Of a DNA stretch of 18,136 nt, positions 7,291-15,597 are shown piece after piece. Both the position numbers and the translations under genes were made by a program. The notes beneath the pieces were generated by a model. The model was given only the letters and a program-made list of their open reading frames with translations, did not search any database and was not told the DNA's origin. The stretch's first letter is position 1; each line of letters starts with the position of its first letter. This DNA comes from Hydrogenothermaceae bacterium (lineage in GTDB: Bacteria > Aquificota > Aquificia > Aquificales > Hydrogenothermaceae), in NCBI GenBank assembly GCA_015490675.1, contig WFXI01000155.1, positions 1 through 18,136 of the forward strand, written 5' to 3'.

Positions 7291-8372
7291 ATAGCTATAT
7301 TCCTGCTGGCATTAAGGTCAGCATTAATAGTATATCCACAGGAGGAACATTTAAAGTGAGATTGGTCTTTCCTGTTAGACTTACTTATATGTCCACATTT
7401 ACTACACCTTTGAGAAGTGCATCTTGGATTAATATACACAACCTTTATGCCTTTGCTTTGAGCCTTATACTCTATAAACTGTTGAAGTTGAGCAAAGTTC
7501 CAACTATGTATCCATCTTCTTTCCTTTTTGGATACCTTAATCCTTTCTCTAATTCCTTTAAGCTTTTCCAATACAATAGTTCCACCAGCAGGAACAAGAC
7601 TAACAATCTCTTTGGCTATTTTATGGTTAATAGCAGTCCGAAACTGTTTCTCCTTCTGCGACAACTTCTTAAGATGTCTTTTTGCAGAAGGAGTGCCTTT
7701 AGACTGCAGTTTCTTTCTTATAGCAAAGTATCTTTCAGATACAGCCCTTATATGTCCTCCATTAAAAAATTTGTTAATTTTTCCATCGGCAGTAGATACA
7801 ACTGCAAGTTTAGAAAGCCCCAAATCAACTCCTACAACGGTATCATTATCAGGTATTTCTTCAAGTTCTTTTTCAACAACTATGTTAAAGAAAAACTTTT
7901 TAAGCCTTTTATCATATTTCAAAGAGGCAGAGCGAATTTGCCAGTCCAAATATTGTTTAAAGTATTCAGGAATTTTGATTTTGAGCTTAAGTCTACCTTC
8001 TATTGTAGCAATAGATATTTCTTCTCTATCAAACCATACAGAATAAGACCTTTTATCATATCTAATAGCTGGATTGTTGGAATAAGGACAGGAAACTTTA
8101 AGACCTTTCTTTTTCCTACTAAAAGCAGATTTGAGACTTTCGGAAGCTACCATTCTTGCAGAGATAACAAGTTGAGATGGCAAAGAGGATTTTTCTCTAA
8201 CGGAGGTATAAGTAAGATTATGGAGTTTTACAGAGTTGTAGACACCAGATTTCCAACCTACTTCAGCTACAAAGTTATAGGCAAATTTGTATTCTTCAAG
8301 AGTTTTAAAAAGGATTTGTTTCTCTTCTTCAGAAGGTTTAACAACAAGCTTAATAGTTCTTTTAAGTTTCAT
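7176..8372 (-). CDS. tnpB: TnpB RNA-guided nuclease
   Basis: A 398-residue protein with the full TnpB layout: an N-terminal OrfB helix-turn-helix/wedge region (K-R-T-I-K-L-V-V-K-P-S), RuvC-I at residues ~180-192 (V-G-V-D-L-G, Asp183), RuvC-II at ~266-274 (I-V-L-E-K-L, Glu269), a zinc ribbon (Cys323, Cys326, Cys342, Cys345) and RuvC-III (N-A-D-L-N-A-S-R-N-I, Asp352). All three catalytic acidic residues are present and no internal stop is seen, so it looks active. TnpB proteins cut DNA next to a TAM using a guide RNA made from the element's right end, which helps retain the element after excision. No clear Shine-Dalgarno precedes the ATG at 8372. The 3' end of the gene overlaps the candidate omega-RNA. 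Confidence 0.93.
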   Translation of the reverse strand: MKLKRTIKLVVKPSEEEKQILFKTLEEYKFAYNFVAEVGWKSGVYNSVKLHNLTYTSVREKSSLPSQLVISARMVASESLKSAFSRKKKGLKVSCPYSNNPAIRYDKRSYSVWFDREEISIATIEGRLKLKIKIPEYFKQYLDWQIRSASLKYDKRLKKFFFNIVVEKELEEIPDNDTVVGVDLGLSKLAVVSTADGKINKFFNGGHIRAVSERYFAIRKKLQSKGTPSAKRHLKKLSQKEKQFRTAINHKIAKEIVSLVPAGGTIVLEKLKGIRERIKVSKKERRWIHSWNFAQLQQFIEYKAQSKGIKVVYINPRCTSQRCSKCGHISKSNRKDQSHFKCSSCGYTINADLNASRNIAINYLVSQQERLGHRVASLPVWAVVNQPNVRGLANLSHS

Positions 8373-8399
8373 AGTAGAAATATTTTAACAAAAAATATT

Positions 8400-8442
8400 A
8401 TCGGTCTCCTCCCAGTTTTAAAAAACTGGGTTTCCGACCGAT
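8400..8442. repeat. Left-end compound hairpin of TnpB element
   Basis: A nested inverted repeat: outer arms ATCGGTC (8400-8406) and GACCGAT (8436-8442), inner arms CCCAGTTTT (8411-8419) and AAAACTGGG (8422-8430) with a two-base loop. The bulged stem lies five bases inside the left boundary, next to the TTTAC target, as in IS200/IS605 left ends. It also lies upstream of tnpB. Confidence 0.8.
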
Positions 8443-8529
8443 GGGAGGTAAATTATGAACTTATTCCTATTCTTGTAAAGGCTATACAAGAGCTTTCACA
8501 AGAGATTGAAAAATTAAAGGAGGCAAACA

Positions 8530-9831
8530 ATGGCTGTTGTAGTTGTAAGACCTGACACTTCTATTGCTGATGCTATAAATAGAGCATCAGGACTTTTACT
8601 TAATGCATACATGAAAAAACTAGCTTATGAAAGGGAACAAGAACTTCTAAATAAAAAATTACAACAACAAAAAGAATTACTTGCTTATAAACAGCAACTT
8701 GATGAACAAGATAGGAATAAACGACTTAATACTCTTTTTGGATATACTACTCCTACTATTGAATTGACGCAGCCTAACCCTATGCTTGATAATCCTGTAG
8801 ATTTAGCAGCACAGCAGTTTTTAAGCGGAAATATGCAGGATAATTTTACTTCGTCAATTAGTAGTTTCTTAAACCCTCAAGCACAGCCTCAGCCAACAGG
8901 TTTAATTCAAAAGTTTAAGTCTTTGCTCCCTAGCGTTGAGGTAGGACAAAAGCAGGTTGGAGGGCTATTTTCTGATAGCTTTATCAACAAAGGTATTCCA
9001 ACGGCTAAGGATTATGTTATAGCTCAGGCTTATGGGTTTAACTTGCCGAAGGTTGAAAAGAAAACAAATAAATTCGCATTGGGGAAACCTATTAAAACTG
9101 TTGATGAAAATGGAAACCCAGTATGGAAACAGGCTAAGCTTAATAAAGAAACAGGAGAAATTGTATACGAAACTTTACCTGTTGCAAAAGAGGAAACAAA
9201 AGGAAATATAAAAATCTCAGAATCTAAACCTTTTGTAGGGGAAGATGGAAAGTTATATTTTATTAGAGAATACATCAAACCAAATGGAGAGATAATTACA
9301 AAAAAATTTAGATATTATGGAGATAATGGAAATTCTAACAAAAATTCTCAGAACAAAAAAAACAATAGTATTATCTTAAGACCGAATCAAGTTTTCAATC
9401 TTTTTAAAAGACTTTCAAAGAAAAAGTCTACACTTCCTAAGAAAAAATCTACAGATGTATTTGGAACTCCTGTAGAGATTGAAAGAAATGTGTCTTTTAA
9501 TGACCTCTTAAAGTTTTTTTCTGTTAAAGAAATCTATATCAAAGCAAAATCTGGAAAATATAAGCTTGTAGGGTCTGATGGGCTAACACCTTTGATTGAG
9601 ATAAACGGGGAAGCCTATAGAATGGTAGGTGAAAGGGATGGAGAACCTATTATTTCTGTTAATTATAATGGACAAACATTAGCTTTACCTGCATCTAAAG
9701 TATCAGAGCTTGGTAAAGTTAGCAAAATAAAAGGTAAAAGCATATCCCCAGTAAGGGGAAACACATCGGTTCAAAACAATAAAAAGTCTTTGACAAAAGA
9801 AGAATATTTAAGCAAATGGGGGCTAAGATAA
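8530..9831 (+). CDS. Probable internal virion/ejection protein
   Basis: A 433-residue protein without a recognised domain. Residues ~30-70 form a Gln/Lys/Glu-rich coiled coil (K-K-L-Q-Q-Q-K-E-L-L-A-Y-K-Q-Q-L). Residues ~70-150 are Pro/Gln/Asn-rich, and ~175-430 alternate short strands and lysine-rich linkers with turn motifs (T-V-D-E-N-G-N-P-V-W, F-V-G-E-D-G-K-L-Y). AAAGGAGG precedes the ATG, which overlaps the S74 remnant by 26 bases. The next gene begins one base after its stop. Its place between the glycine-rich protein and the giant polyvalent protein matches the ejection-protein block of podovirus-like phages. Function is inferred from position. Confidence 0.6.
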   Translation: MAVVVVRPDTSIADAINRASGLLLNAYMKKLAYEREQELLNKKLQQQKELLAYKQQLDEQDRNKRLNTLFGYTTPTIELTQPNPMLDNPVDLAAQQFLSGNMQDNFTSSISSFLNPQAQPQPTGLIQKFKSLLPSVEVGQKQVGGLFSDSFINKGIPTAKDYVIAQAYGFNLPKVEKKTNKFALGKPIKTVDENGNPVWKQAKLNKETGEIVYETLPVAKEETKGNIKISESKPFVGEDGKLYFIREYIKPNGEIITKKFRYYGDNGNSNKNSQNKKNNSIILRPNQVFNLFKRLSKKKSTLPKKKSTDVFGTPVEIERNVSFNDLLKFFSVKEIYIKAKSGKYKLVGSDGLTPLIEINGEAYRMVGERDGEPIISVNYNGQTLALPASKVSELGKVSKIKGKSISPVRGNTSVQNNKKSLTKEEYLSKWGLR

Positions 9832-9832
9832 A

Positions 9833-12800
9833 ATGCAAGATAAAGTTTCTCCTAAAGTTGTTTTAAAAGACCCTGAATTTTATCAATTACCAGTAGAGGA
9901 AAGAATAAAAGTTTTAGATACTATAGACCCTGATTTTAAAGGGCTTCCCGCTGTAGAAAAGGTAAAAGTAGTAAAAGCATTTGAAAATAAGACGCCAGAT
10001 GAACTGGAAACTATATCTGTTAAAGAAGCTCCTTTTTATGAAAAAGTTTGGCGTCAGTTTGCCTATGGTAGCGGGCAATTTTTAGATACTGCTGGAGAGC
10101 TATTTGGTAAAGTATCAAAACTAATTACTCCAGACCCTAGAATGCAATATCAAGCAGAAAGAATAGCTAACAAAATAAAACAAGTTGGGAAAGATACAAA
10201 AGAATATTGGCAGGCAGATGCACCAGAATATAAGTTTCATGGAACTGTAGGAGAAATAGGGAATGAAATTATAAGGGAAATTCCTTCATTAATAGGGTTT
10301 TCACCTGCAATGAACGCTTCAGGGAGATTGGCAGCTACATTATTAAATCCAAAATCTAGACTTGGAAAATCTGTTGTTGATTTTGTTGGTAGTGGACTTG
10401 GATATACTGCAGTTAATCTTGCAGGAAGAGAAGATTACGATTTAAAAGACGCAGGAGTAGATACAGCCATAGATTTTGCTTTTGGAGCAGGAAGCCCTAT
10501 TGTTGCAAAAGCGGTTAAAACAGTTTCTAAAAAGGCGGAACCTATATTTGAAGAATTAGCAGGAGAAATTAAAACATTAGTAAAAGATTTTTCAAAAGTT
10601 AATCCTAAAAATGCAACAAAAAAACTGATTAATGCATATAAAGCTTTAAAGAATGGTGATAATAGTCAATTCTTAAAAGAAACTGATGAAGTGTTGAATA
10701 TGGAAGATGTTCCTCCACAATTAAAGCAAAAGCTTCAAGAAACTCAAAACAAACTCAAAACTAGAGAAGATTTGCCAGAAACTGTTAAAGAGACTGGAGC
10801 AGAAACTACAGATGCATATGTAGATGTGAAATTTCAAAATAATGATTTTAATAAAACCATAAAATTAGCTATTGAAGGAAAACTCCCTGCAGGGCAGTTG
10901 ATTAAAATAGGTAGACCATCAAAAATATTACAATTAGCAGGGATACCAGATAAGGAAATTGTTTTAGCAAGAAAAATAATAAAAAATAAAATTTCGAAAC
11001 ATGAATTAACTCTTGAAGATTTAAAGGATTTTAATATTCATCTTAATGATCCTCTTGCAGTTTACCAATCACCAAAGAATGAAAATAAGGTAATTTTAAT
11101 TCCTAAACTTAAAGGGAATAATCTATTAATATCAGCAATCGAAATAAATTCCAAAAGAAGAGGTGCTACAGAAGTTAATGATATTAGAACTATATATTTC
11201 AAAGATATAGACAAACTTAATAAGGAGATACAGATAAGTCCACAAGTTAACTTTGTAAATAAAAACAAGCTCTCAGAGTTTCTGCGTGCCTCAGCCCAGT
11301 CCAATTCTGGGCAGGATCAGAAACTCCAAGAGCTTATTAATAATTTAATTCAAAAATATAAAAAATCAAGCGGTGATAACATTAAGGAATTTTACGCAGG
11401 AGTTCCTTTAGGAAAAGTTTTTGAATCTGCAGACTATATTGAAAATCAGATAAAGAAGCAATTATCAGATAATATTGGATTTTTTTGGGATAAAACATTT
11501 AACGACCCTGAAAATGTATTTAAAAAAATAGGTAAAGAAAAATATTATGAACTTGCTAAAAAGGCTTTTGAGAAACAGGATAGACTAGAAAAAGGTTACA
11601 GAAAAATCTTAGAGAAAATTAATTCATATCTTAAAACTGATACAGATAGAGAAATATTTGAAAATATACTGCATATAAGAGATAGGTTTAAGCTAGAAAA
11701 GGTAGAAGATATAGAGCTGGCTCTTGGTAAACCTTTACCTGAAAATATAAGAAATGCTTATATAGTTTTTGATTCTGGAATGAAATGGGCAGCAAGGCAG
11801 TTAAAACTTGATAATTTAGATATAAAATCGGGAAAATGGAAACCTTACTTACAATTAATAACAGAAGCTCATCTGCAAAAGGTCAAAGAAAGACATTTAA
11901 GAAAAGGCAAAATAGAGAAAGCTGAGGCAATAGAAAAACAAATCGAGAAAGGTGAATTCTTTAAGGAATTGCCTAAAAAGATAGTTAATCTACCAAAACA
12001 AGAGGAATTACAGAAAAAGTTTGTAGAAAAATTAACTGTTAATGATTTTAAAACTCCTGAAATGAGAAGATTAGCCTCTAGGCTAAACAAGGTAAAGACT
12101 TTATATGGATATATTCCACATGTCTTTAATAATTACTATGTAACAGACAAAAAGGGAAATATACTAGCGACATTTAAAAAAGAAGTAGAAGCAGAGAAAT
12201 TCATCAAAGAAAATCCAAATGTAGCAGTTCCTGAAGTTAGAGAGTTTCAATTTAAATTAGTTAACTTTGACGATTTAGAAGACCCTAAAAAATTCAAAAA
12301 AGCACTAAAAGAAAGAATTAATTCTTTATCTTTTCATAGATATATTGGCTTTAAGGAAAATAGAAAAGGAGTTGGGGGTTGGGAAAACTTCCCTTATCTT
12401 GTTTACAACAAAGATGGAGAGATTATAGGAAGATTTAAAACCTTAGAAAAAGCTCAAAGTTTTGCTAAACAAAAAGGAGGTCAATTAGTAGAATTAAAAG
12501 GATTGCCTGATAAAAATCTGCTCTCCGATATAGAGTGGTATCTTCATAAAGTGGCTAGATACAGGGCTATGGAAGATGTTAAGCCAAAACTTATTAGCAT
12601 GTTTTTATCCGACTATGGGTTAAATCTGCCAAAAGATACGCCAATTGAAGAAATTAAAAATGCTATTAGCAAAATTCCTGACAAGAATAAAAGAATAGAA
12701 GCTGAATATATAGCTGACTTTATTAACGCGGTTTTGGGTAATCCTGGAAAAACTGAACAATTTTTAAACGAGGTATTTACAAAAGATAAGAGAATCAAAA

Positions 12801-14332
12801 AAATTGCTGAAAGATTAGGGCTTGCATATGGAGATAGACCTGCATTAGTTCTTATGAATAAAATGTATAAACTTCTTACTCATATATTTTTAGGATTTTT
12901 AAAACCTATTCAATTTATCGTTCAGCTTTCAACTATCCCTTCTAATACTTGGCCATTACTTGCAAAACAGCTTGCTGAAAGTGGAGAAAAACATGAACTT
13001 TTAAAAGCTGGAGAGTTTGTTTTAAAAGCAATGTATAAATTCTTAACTGATAAAAGAATGAGAGCGATTGCATTAAGAATGGTTTCTGATAGTCCTACTA
13101 TTGCAGAGATGAATCAATATACTAGAAAAACTTTCTCTAAAGGGTTATTAGAAAAAATTTCGTTGTTTCCACTTATTTCTGGAGATAGACTTGCCAGAGC
13201 TATTGCATTTTTAGCAAAGTATGAGCATCTAAAGGCAACTGGTTATAAAGGGAATAAAGTAAAAATTGCAAAAGAGTTTGCTTTACAGACTAACTTTAAC
13301 ATGAAAGTTTATGATACACCACCAGCTCTTAGAAACATTGTTGTTAGAGCATATATGATGTTTAAGCCATTTTTAATTAAAGAAATTAACTTTTTATTGG
13401 GGCTTCCTTGGAAGTATAGAGTTGCAGGGTCTATGATGTTAGCTACATTTTTAGGAACTCATGCTATGCTTGGATATGAACTTTTGGATGCACTAGGGGT
13501 AACAGATTGGGTCTATGAGAATATAGGAAAGCCTATTGAAAATCAGCTTGTAAAAACAGGTAAGATAGGCAGGGATACCTTAGAGACGATTAGAGAATAT
13601 GGATTATTAGGAGCTTTAACTGGAATGGCTCTTTATAAAAATATGGGAATTGGAGATATATTTAGTTCTGTTGCAGATACATCATCAGCTCCATTGCAAT
13701 ATATAGACAATATGGGAAAAGCAGTTAGATATGCAGTTGCAGATGATGAAGAAAAAGCTAAATATTATGCATCAAAGCTGTTGCCATCTTATCTGAGAAA
13801 AGTTAAAGATGCTATTGATGCTTTAACTTCTGGATACATATACAGAGAAGGTAAACCTATAATAAAAGCATCTACAAAGGAAGCTATTGCTTTATTACTT
13901 GGAGCAACTCCTGTCAAGTTGCAAAAGTTTTACAATATGAAAGAAAAATTAAAAGACTTAAAAGAAGAAAGAAGGGTAGAAAAAGACAAACTAATGAGGC
14001 AACTTGAAGAAGCATATACAAAAAAAGACAAAGCAAAATTTATGCAAATCGTAAAAACATTAATTCAAGAAGGATATTTCACAGATATGCAATCAATTAA
14101 ACAAGCATTTTATAACTATCTCTACAATAAAAAAGTTCCTTCTGAAATTAAAATATATACAAAACCAGAAGCTAGAATGCTACTAAAAGAAAAATCTAAG
14201 GAAGAGCTACAAGAGCTTTATAACAGGTTCTACAAAGAATACAAAAATATAAAAGACCCTCTGTTAAGAAAAGGGTATGAGAGGGCTTTAAGGAATATTG
14301 TGAGCGTGATGAGGGTGAAGAAGAGCAGCTAA
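9833..14332 (+). CDS. Giant polyvalent internal virion protein with MuF-C-like effector domain
   Basis: A 1499-residue protein, the largest here. Residues 13-50 are two tandem 19-residue repeats (D-P-E-F-Y-Q-L-P and D-P-D-F-K-G-L-P), a motif seen at the N-terminus of large phage internal proteins. Residues ~347-495 match the MuF C-terminal domain pattern: I-G-R-P-S-K-I-L-Q-L-A-G-I-P-D, then L-T-L-E-D-L-K, L-N-D-P-L-A-V-Y-Q-S, and E-V-N-D-I-R-T-I-Y. That domain is known from phage MuF proteins and toxin-like effectors. A long helical region follows. Hydrophobic stretches near ~1015-1035 and ~1197-1217 could insert into membranes. The lysine-rich C-terminus (~1375-1499) is helical. By analogy it is packaged and injected with the DNA. 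A 67-base palindrome lies in the coding sequence at residues 479-501. Confidence 0.65.
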   Translation: MQDKVSPKVVLKDPEFYQLPVEERIKVLDTIDPDFKGLPAVEKVKVVKAFENKTPDELETISVKEAPFYEKVWRQFAYGSGQFLDTAGELFGKVSKLITPDPRMQYQAERIANKIKQVGKDTKEYWQADAPEYKFHGTVGEIGNEIIREIPSLIGFSPAMNASGRLAATLLNPKSRLGKSVVDFVGSGLGYTAVNLAGREDYDLKDAGVDTAIDFAFGAGSPIVAKAVKTVSKKAEPIFEELAGEIKTLVKDFSKVNPKNATKKLINAYKALKNGDNSQFLKETDEVLNMEDVPPQLKQKLQETQNKLKTREDLPETVKETGAETTDAYVDVKFQNNDFNKTIKLAIEGKLPAGQLIKIGRPSKILQLAGIPDKEIVLARKIIKNKISKHELTLEDLKDFNIHLNDPLAVYQSPKNENKVILIPKLKGNNLLISAIEINSKRRGATEVNDIRTIYFKDIDKLNKEIQISPQVNFVNKNKLSEFLRASAQSNSGQDQKLQELINNLIQKYKKSSGDNIKEFYAGVPLGKVFESADYIENQIKKQLSDNIGFFWDKTFNDPENVFKKIGKEKYYELAKKAFEKQDRLEKGYRKILEKINSYLKTDTDREIFENILHIRDRFKLEKVEDIELALGKPLPENIRNAYIVFDSGMKWAARQLKLDNLDIKSGKWKPYLQLITEAHLQKVKERHLRKGKIEKAEAIEKQIEKGEFFKELPKKIVNLPKQEELQKKFVEKLTVNDFKTPEMRRLASRLNKVKTLYGYIPHVFNNYYVTDKKGNILATFKKEVEAEKFIKENPNVAVPEVREFQFKLVNFDDLEDPKKFKKALKERINSLSFHRYIGFKENRKGVGGWENFPYLVYNKDGEIIGRFKTLEKAQSFAKQKGGQLVELKGLPDKNLLSDIEWYLHKVARYRAMEDVKPKLISMFLSDYGLNLPKDTPIEEIKNAISKIPDKNKRIEAEYIADFINAVLGNPGKTEQFLNEVFTKDKRIKKIAERLGLAYGDRPALVLMNKMYKLLTHIFLGFLKPIQFIVQLSTIPSNTWPLLAKQLAESGEKHELLKAGEFVLKAMYKFLTDKRMRAIALRMVSDSPTIAEMNQYTRKTFSKGLLEKISLFPLISGDRLARAIAFLAKYEHLKATGYKGNKVKIAKEFALQTNFNMKVYDTPPALRNIVVRAYMMFKPFLIKEINFLLGLPWKYRVAGSMMLATFLGTHAMLGYELLDALGVTDWVYENIGKPIENQLVKTGKIGRDTLETIREYGLLGALTGMALYKNMGIGDIFSSVADTSSAPLQYIDNMGKAVRYAVADDEEKAKYYASKLLPSYLRKVKDAIDALTSGYIYREGKPIIKASTKEAIALLLGATPVKLQKFYNMKEKLKDLKEERRVEKDKLMRQLEEAYTKKDKAKFMQIVKTLIQEGYFTDMQSIKQAFYNYLYNKKVPSEIKIYTKPEARMLLKEKSKEELQELYNRFYKEYKNIKDPLLRKGYERALRNIVSVMRVKKSS
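11268..11334. repeat. 67-base nested palindrome inside the polyvalent gene
   Basis: Three or four nested inverted repeats: AGCTCT/AGAGCT (11268-11273 with 11329-11334), GAGTTTCTG/CAGAAACTC (11276-11284 with 11318-11326), CCT/AGG (11289-11291 with 11313-11315) and GCCCAG/CTGGGC (11294-11299 with 11307-11312) around a seven-base loop. It is visibly richer in GC than the surrounding gene and is translated in frame as a polar Ser/Gln-rich linker just after the MuF-C-like domain. The shape suggests a small palindromic mobile repeat that inserted in frame. Confidence 0.8.
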
Positions 14333-14336
14333 CCTT

Positions 14337-15206
14337 TTATAGTTCTAATTTCTTGTAGGTTTGTGGTAATCTTAATTCCATATTAGGTTTATCAGGGGCA
14401 TTTTTATATTCTTTAAGAAGCTTATTAACACAATAGTAAGAAAGGCTATCTATTAATACTTGCTGGAATGTGTCTGGATATATATCTGTCCATGAATAGG
14501 TTTTTTCTTCATTTATTAATATGCCATTTTTATCTATATACTGAATACTTTTTTCGAGGAATGTATTTTCATTAGGGTCAAATAAAATAATATCATTAAC
14601 GAACGCAGGTATTTTTTGATATTTTTTATACACTTTAATTGCAAAAGAAGTAGAAGGAACTAATTTAAAATATGCCCTTATATACTTTCCTTTATAAGCA
14701 CAATCTATTTTTTCCTTAAAAACAAAAAACCAACCAAAATTATCGTCATAATATACTAAAATATATTTATTACTTGATTTTACAGTTTTCAAAGAATCAT
14801 TAATAATATCAACAGTTTTTAATATTATTTTATAATCATCTATAGTATATGCTCCAGAAACATCGCCTTCTTTGTCAAAAACAATAACAATTTCATAATC
14901 GCAATCATTCATTTTTTCAGCTGCATATCCTATTGGTTCCCACAGGCCTAAAGTTAAAACATTCATATAAATATGTGTAAAAGTGTTAAACTCTACTTCT
15001 TTGCTTGAGCAAAATTTATAATGAAAGTTTCCAAAATTATCTATAGTCAAAGGCTTCCCTAACTTTTCTAGTACTAGTTCTTTGGAATCACCTATCTGAA
15101 CACTCTTGACTCTTCTTATATCTTTATCTTTTGCTGCTTTTACAGAACAAGAAGAAAAAGAAAATAACACAATAGTTACGAAGAAAAATGACAATAACTT
15201 CTTCAT
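14337..15206 (-). CDS. BamE/SmpA/OmlA-like lipoprotein
   Basis: A 289-residue protein with a lipoprotein-type signal: basic M-K-K, a hydrophobic core to residue ~17, then F-S-S-C with Cys20 as the lipidation site. The -3 phenylalanine is less usual than leucine. Residues ~33-70 (V-K-S-V-Q-I-G-D-S-K-E-L-V-L-E-K-L-G-K-P) match the repeated G-x-s-x-x-e-V-x-x-x-l-G-x-P pattern of SmpA/OmlA/BamE-type outer-membrane lipoproteins. The remainder is strand-rich and not recognised. It is probably exported and anchored in the cell envelope. GAGGGG precedes the ATG. It ends four bases from the convergent end of the phage late operon, with no terminator visible between. As the last gene of a leftward accessory operon beside phage late genes, it looks like a lysogenic-conversion gene. 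Confidence 0.7.
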   Translation of the reverse strand: MKKLLSFFFVTIVLFSFSSCSVKAAKDKDIRRVKSVQIGDSKELVLEKLGKPLTIDNFGNFHYKFCSSKEVEFNTFTHIYMNVLTLGLWEPIGYAAEKMNDCDYEIVIVFDKEGDVSGAYTIDDYKIILKTVDIINDSLKTVKSSNKYILVYYDDNFGWFFVFKEKIDCAYKGKYIRAYFKLVPSTSFAIKVYKKYQKIPAFVNDIILFDPNENTFLEKSIQYIDKNGILINEEKTYSWTDIYPDTFQQVLIDSLSYYCVNKLLKEYKNAPDKPNMELRLPQTYKKLEL

Positions 15207-15275
15207 TGTTTTCCCCTCGCTGTTTTCTTTCTTTAATTCTTTCTAATGTGTGTTTTGAATATTTGATAACAATAT

Positions 15276-15482
15276 CTACCGCTCGTATTTGTAATTTTTC
15301 TGATAGAAAACTTTCATTTCTTTTGTCCCATATATTACATATATTTCCTGAGTAAATCTATTTATCTTATATATTGCCCCTTTCCCCGAAGAAATATATT
15401 TATAAGGCGTAAATATAAATAAAAGTGATAAAGCTAAGGCTGTTAGTAATAAAATACTAGTTAAGAGATATTTATAATCCAT
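15276..15482 (-). CDS. Small single-span membrane protein (68 aa)
   Basis: A 68-residue protein with one clear membrane span (residues ~5-27, L-L-T-S-I-L-L-L-T-A-L-A-L-S-L-L-F-I-F) and a basic, tyrosine-rich tail (residues 28-68). GGGAGG lies close before the ATG. It begins ten bases after the stop of the 34-residue membrane protein and so belongs to the same transcript. I do not recognise the family. Confidence 0.65.
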   Translation of the reverse strand: MDYKYLLTSILLLTALALSLLFIFTPYKYISSGKGAIYKINRFTQEIYVIYGTKEMKVFYQKNYKYER

Positions 15483-15492
15483 TGTTCCTCCC

Positions 15493-15597
15493 TCACTGCT
15501 TCTTTTCCTCTAAATAGTCTTGAATAGATTGGAAAGCCATTATTCCAAAGACTAAAATCGTTAATATTCCCAAAATTGTTATTATTACTTCAACCAT
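15493..15597 (-). CDS. 34-residue membrane peptide
   Basis: A 34-residue frame starting M-V-E-V-I-I-T-I-L-G-I-L-T-I-L-V-F-G and ending D-Y-L-E-E-K-K-Q. Residues ~4-22 form one membrane span and the tail is charged. AAAGGAG lies eight bases before the ATG, and the start overlaps the last 13 bases of the preceding 96-residue gene, so coupled translation is likely. The strong ribosome site, overlap and placement in a row of similar tiny genes are why I call it real. Confidence 0.65.
   Translation of the reverse strand: MVEVIITILGILTILVFGIMAFQSIQDYLEEKKQ

Larger units (their letters stand above)
7134..8447 (-). mobile_element. TnpB-only IS200/IS605 (IS1341-like) element
   Basis: A 1314-base insertion with tnpB but no tnpA. 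Boundaries come from restoring the S74 reading frame and from structure. Seen on the minus strand, the element starts directly after TTTAC (8452-8448), a typical target/TAM pentamer at an IS605-family left end. It ends near TTGACA, before the host sequence GTAATAAATCC. There is no target duplication and no terminal inverted repeat, as expected for this family. Each end has a subterminal hairpin. Lack of tnpA means mobility would depend on a TnpA elsewhere. It lies antisense to the late operon. The left-end boundary is firm; the right-end boundary could be off by a base or two. Confidence 0.88.
6978..8555 (+). pseudogene. Peptidase_S74 intramolecular chaperone domain, split by TnpB element
   Basis: The left part (6978-7133) encodes N-A-V-E-E-L-K-K-L-K-P-K-K-F-K-Y-K followed by G-F-I-A-Q-E-L-Q-E-V-F-P, classic S74 core motifs. 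The right part (8448-8555) resumes in the same frame with V-N-Y-E-L-I-P-I-L-V-K-A-I-Q-E-L and the usual C-terminal coiled coil. Removing 7134-8447 (1314 bases, divisible by three) restores one continuous domain. The domain's own N-terminus (S-x-x-x-x-K) lies in the preceding gene, from which it is separated by two stops and a one-base frame change. The left part may still be translated from GTG 6978 (AGAGGAT upstream), giving a 63-residue product that ends inside the element. S74 domains assist trimer folding and then cleave themselves off; this copy should be non-functional. Confidence 0.85.

Noticed and set aside
7528..8046. 172-residue rightward frame inside the element
   Set aside because: Antisense shadow of tnpB, with no ribosome site or recognisable motif.
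7120..8460. Target-site duplication or terminal inverted repeats flanking the insertion
   Set aside because: None were found. The TTAC at 7130-7133 and GTAA at 8448-8451 are complementary parts of the target junction, and IS200/IS605 elements do not duplicate their target.
7170..8555. 461-residue rightward open frame across the TnpB element
   Set aside because: Most of it is antisense to tnpB and shows no protein-like pattern. Only its last ~35 residues are real, being the C-terminal part of the interrupted S74 domain.
14326..14345. Terminator between the converging late operon and lipoprotein gene
   Set aside because: Only four bases separate the two stops and no GC-rich stem with a T-run is visible there.
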